Shown piece after piece: positions 61,362 to 64,000 of a stretch of 64,000 bases of DNA. The notes under the pieces were generated by a model. The model was not told the DNA's origin. It made no database searches and worked only from the letters and a program-made list of their open reading frames with translations. This DNA comes from Chitinophaga sp. HK235 (GTDB lineage: Bacteria; Bacteroidota; Bacteroidia; Chitinophagales; Chitinophagaceae): the NCBI RefSeq assembly GCF_018255755.1, contig NZ_CP073766.1, positions 3,782,001 to 3,846,000 on the forward strand. Direction: 5' to 3'. The number at the start of each line of letters is the position of its first letter. Position 1 is the stretch's first letter. A program made the position numbers and the translations under genes.

Positions 61362-62720
61362 TTATTCATTCAACAGATTCCGGAACCAATAGCCCGAATC
61401 CTTGATCGTTCTTTGCTGGGTTTCAAAATTAACATGTACGAGGCCAAAGCGGGCACGGTATCCTTCGGCCCATTCAAAATTGTCGGTCAGGGTCCAGGCA
61501 AAATAACCATCTACCGGCACTCCTTCCTGTTTGGCTTTGAGCACGCCTCCCAGGTATTCTGTAAAATATTGTATACGGTCGTTGTCGCGGATAGATCCGT
61601 CTTCATCCCGGATATCAGGGAAAGCAGCCCCCCCTTCGGTAACGATGAGTCTTTTTACACCGTCATAGGCTGCAAACTGTTTCAGCACTTCATACAGGCC
61701 ATTACCGTTGATTTCCCATCCCAGGGCGGTGGTAGGCACGTTGCGGGCTTTCGGCTTCACTTCTGATATATTGATGACGGGCATAAAAGCATTATGCTTT
61801 ACTACCAGCGGGAAATAGTTTTGTACGCCGATAAAATCAAAATCAAAGGGCAGCTTATCCCAGTCGCGCCAAAGGGCATAACGCCGCTCTATCTTTTTCA
61901 GCAGCGGAAAGTCTTCAACAGGATAACCCATACCCAGCGCCGGTTCGAGAAACAGCCTATTAAACAGCGCATCGGCCTTTCGGGCAGCCCTCAGGTCCTG
62001 TTCATTGTTGGTAAAGGGAATAATCTGGGAGCAGGACAAGGCGGTACCTATCCTGGCACCGGCTACTTCTTCCCTGACCACACGCCCGCCTTCTGCCTGT
62101 GCCATCACCGCATGATGCACTGCCGGCAGAAACCACGACAAGCCAAACTTACCAGGCGCATGCACGCCCAGCATATATCCCAACGCCGTAAAACCGAATG
62201 GCTCATTCAGGATGATCCAGTGTTTTACCTTGTTGCCAAAAGCCTGCGTACATACGCGCACGTAGTTTTCAAAAGCAAACACCACACCCCGGTGGCACCA
62301 TCCGCCTTTATTTTCCAGCGCCTGTGGCAGGTCCCAGTGATATAAAGTAACATAAGGCTCCAGACCCAGCTCCAGGCATGCATCTATCACACGGTGATAA
62401 AAATCAATACCCGCCTGATTAACCGCACCGGTGCCTCCGGGTATGATCCTGGACCATGATAAGGAGAAACGAAATACGTTGAAGCCCAGCATTTTAGCCA
62501 GTAAGATATCCTGTGTATAACGATGATAGAAATCACACGCTACCTGTGCATGGGTTTTATCACGGATTTTGCCCTTTCGGCCAGAGAAGGTATCCCAGAT
62601 GGAAAGTCCCTTGCCATCACGATCATGAGCGCCTTCATTCTGAAAAGCGGAAATGGTGACTCCCCAAAGAAAATCATCCCCGAAATCCTTTCTGGTAAAA
62701 GGCATGACTGACTGTTCCAT
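61362..62720 (-). CDS. GH1-family beta-glucosidase
   Basis: 452 residues from ATG 62720; a second ATG 15 bases later is also possible. Acid/base Glu173 is in LNEPFGF and the nucleophile Glu362 in IVTEGGAAF (TENG in most relatives, so Asn is changed to Gly). Further GH1 marks are FLWGVTISAFQNEG, SLSWSRIIP and FAWTLTDNFEWAEGY. It hydrolyses beta-linked glucosides or galactosides; no signal peptide is visible, so it acts in the cytoplasm on imported short sugars. Confidence 0.93.
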   Translation of the reverse strand: MEQSVMPFTRKDFGDDFLWGVTISAFQNEGAHDRDGKGLSIWDTFSGRKGKIRDKTHAQVACDFYHRYTQDILLAKMLGFNVFRFSLSWSRIIPGGTGAVNQAGIDFYHRVIDACLELGLEPYVTLYHWDLPQALENKGGWCHRGVVFAFENYVRVCTQAFGNKVKHWIILNEPFGFTALGYMLGVHAPGKFGLSWFLPAVHHAVMAQAEGGRVVREEVAGARIGTALSCSQIIPFTNNEQDLRAARKADALFNRLFLEPALGMGYPVEDFPLLKKIERRYALWRDWDKLPFDFDFIGVQNYFPLVVKHNAFMPVINISEVKPKARNVPTTALGWEINGNGLYEVLKQFAAYDGVKRLIVTEGGAAFPDIRDEDGSIRDNDRIQYFTEYLGGVLKAKQEGVPVDGYFAWTLTDNFEWAEGYRARFGLVHVNFETQQRTIKDSGYWFRNLLNE

Positions 62721-62867
62721 ATGCAAAACCTGAATAACAGTGCCGGTCTGTTGCACCGATCAGGGTGCAGTTTACGACAGTTTGCGTAAAAAAATCATTA
62801 TATTATTGTTAACGGTGATGCGAGCCCTTTGTTTGCGGGATACTCCGAACTTTCTTATTTTGTGCGG

Positions 62868-63920
62868 ATGAGCAGGCATTTAATATATCTCAGTATAATC
62901 ACATCCCTGACGGCCTGTGCAGGCAACAGCCGGCCAGCCGTTCAACAGGATACTACCACCACTATCACTGGCACGGATACACTCAACAGGATGGTACTGG
63001 TTCCGGGTGGCACGTTCAGCATGGGTGCAGATGACAGTACCGGCATGCCTGATGAGTATCCCAAACATAGTGTGAAAGTGGATAGTTTCTGGATGGATGA
63101 ACATGAAGTATCCAACCGTGAATTTGCTGTCTTTGTAGCGGCCACCGGTTATGTGACCACCGCCGAAAAGCCAATCTCCAAAGAAGAACTGATGGCCACC
63201 CTGCCTCCGGGCTCAGCAGAGCCGGACAGCAGCATGCTGGCGGCCGGGGCGCTGGTGTTTACACCGCCCAATCATGCAGTGCCTTTCAACGATGTATCGC
63301 AGTGGTGGAGCTTTATTGCAGGCGCCAGCTGGCAACATCCGGAAGGACCGGGAAGTGATATCAAAGGCCGGGAAGATCATCCTGTAACGCAGGTATCCTG
63401 GCATGATGCACAGGCTTACGCCAAATGGGCCGGCAAACGCTTACCCACCGAGGCAGAATGGGAATATGCAGCCAGAGGCGGCCTTTCCAACCAGATATAT
63501 CCCTGGGGCAGTGAAGCCCTGACTGCCGGCAAACCTAAAGCCAACACCTGGAATGGTAATTTTCCCTATAAAAATACCCATACAGATGGATTTGAAAACA
63601 CAGCGCCTGTAAAATCGTATAGCCCTAACGGTTATCAGCTGTATGATATGTCCGGCAATGTGTGGGAATGGGTGTCTGATCTGTATGATGCCCGTTATTA
63701 CGCACAGATGGAAAAGGGAACTGCCAACCCTTCCGGGCCGTCCAAAGGGTATGATCCGGAAGATCCGGCGCTGGAAAAACATGTGATCAGAGGGGGCTCC
63801 TATATGTGCAGTGACGAGTATTGCCGCGGGTACAGAGTATCTGCCAGGATGAAAACAACCCCTGAATCGGGCCTGGCCAATCTGGGATTCCGTTGTGTAC
63901 GCTCAGTGACGCACCACTGA
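62868..63920 (+). CDS. Formylglycine-generating enzyme family lipoprotein (SUMF1-like)
   Basis: 350 residues from ATG 62868, which starts a lipoprotein signal ending SLTACAGN. The FGE-sulfatase domain covers about 40-345: MVLVPGGTFSMGADD, HPVTQVSWHDAQAYAKWAGK, RLPTEAEWEYAARGG, MSGNVWEWVSD. Cys314 and Cys319 in YMCSDEYCRGYR match the copper-binding catalytic cysteine pair of true formylglycine-generating enzymes, so it may activate type I sulfatases in the periplasm. No classical sulfatase is encoded in the window; many family members do other jobs. Confidence 0.9.
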   Translation: MSRHLIYLSIITSLTACAGNSRPAVQQDTTTTITGTDTLNRMVLVPGGTFSMGADDSTGMPDEYPKHSVKVDSFWMDEHEVSNREFAVFVAATGYVTTAEKPISKEELMATLPPGSAEPDSSMLAAGALVFTPPNHAVPFNDVSQWWSFIAGASWQHPEGPGSDIKGREDHPVTQVSWHDAQAYAKWAGKRLPTEAEWEYAARGGLSNQIYPWGSEALTAGKPKANTWNGNFPYKNTHTDGFENTAPVKSYSPNGYQLYDMSGNVWEWVSDLYDARYYAQMEKGTANPSGPSKGYDPEDPALEKHVIRGGSYMCSDEYCRGYRVSARMKTTPESGLANLGFRCVRSVTHH

Positions 63921-64000
63921 TAACAGGTTACGATAATCTCCGTTATATCTTTTACCATTGATAAAGAAAGTAGGTGTGCCATTCACACCACTGCGCACAC
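63903..64000 (-). CDS. DsbA/thioredoxin-fold protein, C-terminal end only
   Basis: The minus-strand frame entering from the window edge reads GVNGTPTFFINGKRYNGDYR and ends LLSVVRH at a TGA (63903-63905). GVNGTPTFFING is the cis-proline motif of DsbA-like thioredoxin-fold proteins. The gene converges on the FGE-like gene, overlapping its end by 18 bp. The CxxC part lies outside the window. Confidence 0.75.
   Translation of the reverse strand, partial: VRSGVNGTPTFFINGKRYNGDYRNLLSVVRH

Overview
The window comes from a Bacteroidota chromosome, most likely Chitinophaga or a close relative in the Chitinophagaceae. The signs are two SusC/SusD pairs, an ECF sigma/FecR pair, lipoproteins of families typical of the phylum (DUF4270, DUF4907, DUF6702), a promoter matching the Bacteroidota consensus TTTG-N19-TAnnTTTG, and a large flexirubin/aryl-polyene type pigment operon. 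No rRNA, tRNA, CRISPR array or intact insertion sequence was seen.

Layout. 1-2.0 kb: the 5' part of a LacI-type repressor gene (minus, cut by the window edge) diverging from an AraC-type regulator. 2.2-14.3 kb: ECF sigma factor, FecR anti-sigma, SusC with an STN signalling domain, SusD, a terminator, then a second paralogous SusC/SusD pair without STN. 14.8-18.5 kb (minus): a HupE/UreJ-like membrane protein, an M1 metallopeptidase and a secreted esterase, tightly spaced. 18.6-20.4 kb: a DUF6702 protein followed by a short AT-rich patch with a frameshifted zeta-toxin-like ATPase, a C-terminal coding relic and an orphan membrane-anchored protein.

20.5-46.5 kb (minus): about 26 kb with 25 co-directional genes, probably transcribed from a promoter just upstream of an ammonia-lyase gene (46.5 kb) and ending in a terminator at 20.5 kb. 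The inferred logic is: the ammonia lyase makes a hydroxycinnamate; an adenylating enzyme activates it; two ACPs (primed by AcpS), several ketosynthases including a chain-length-factor-like partner, FabG and two hot-dog dehydratases extend it into an aryl polyene; a halogenase-like flavoprotein and methyltransferases decorate it; acyltransferases (LpxL-like, PlsC-like) and perhaps a C45 Ntn-hydrolase attach it to lipid; an MMPL transporter, LolA and a lipoprotein move it to the outer membrane. No DarA/DarB-like dialkylresorcinol genes are present, so the second half of a true flexirubin would have to be encoded elsewhere. The most interesting points are a pair of dehydratases that appear to have lost complementary catalytic residues, an MMPL-PlsC-methyltransferase triple fusion, a half-ketosynthase, and long AT-rich palindromes placed between genes.

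46.6-52.0 kb (minus): a likely operon for an LTA-synthase-like membrane sulfatase-fold enzyme, a methyltransferase, a PAP2 phosphatase, a ZIP metal transporter and a CNNM/CorC-type transporter. 52.2-57 kb: phosphoglucomutase/phosphoglucosamine mutase (plus), then a cysteine desulfurase and a LytS/LytTR two-component pair (minus). 57.1-61.3 kb: a kelch lipoprotein with a DUF4907 protein (minus), diverging from a DUF4270 lipoprotein and an outer-membrane barrel. 61.4-64 kb: a GH1 beta-glucosidase, a lipoprotein of the formylglycine-generating enzyme family with its catalytic cysteine pair, and the C-terminal end of a DsbA/thioredoxin-fold protein at the window edge.
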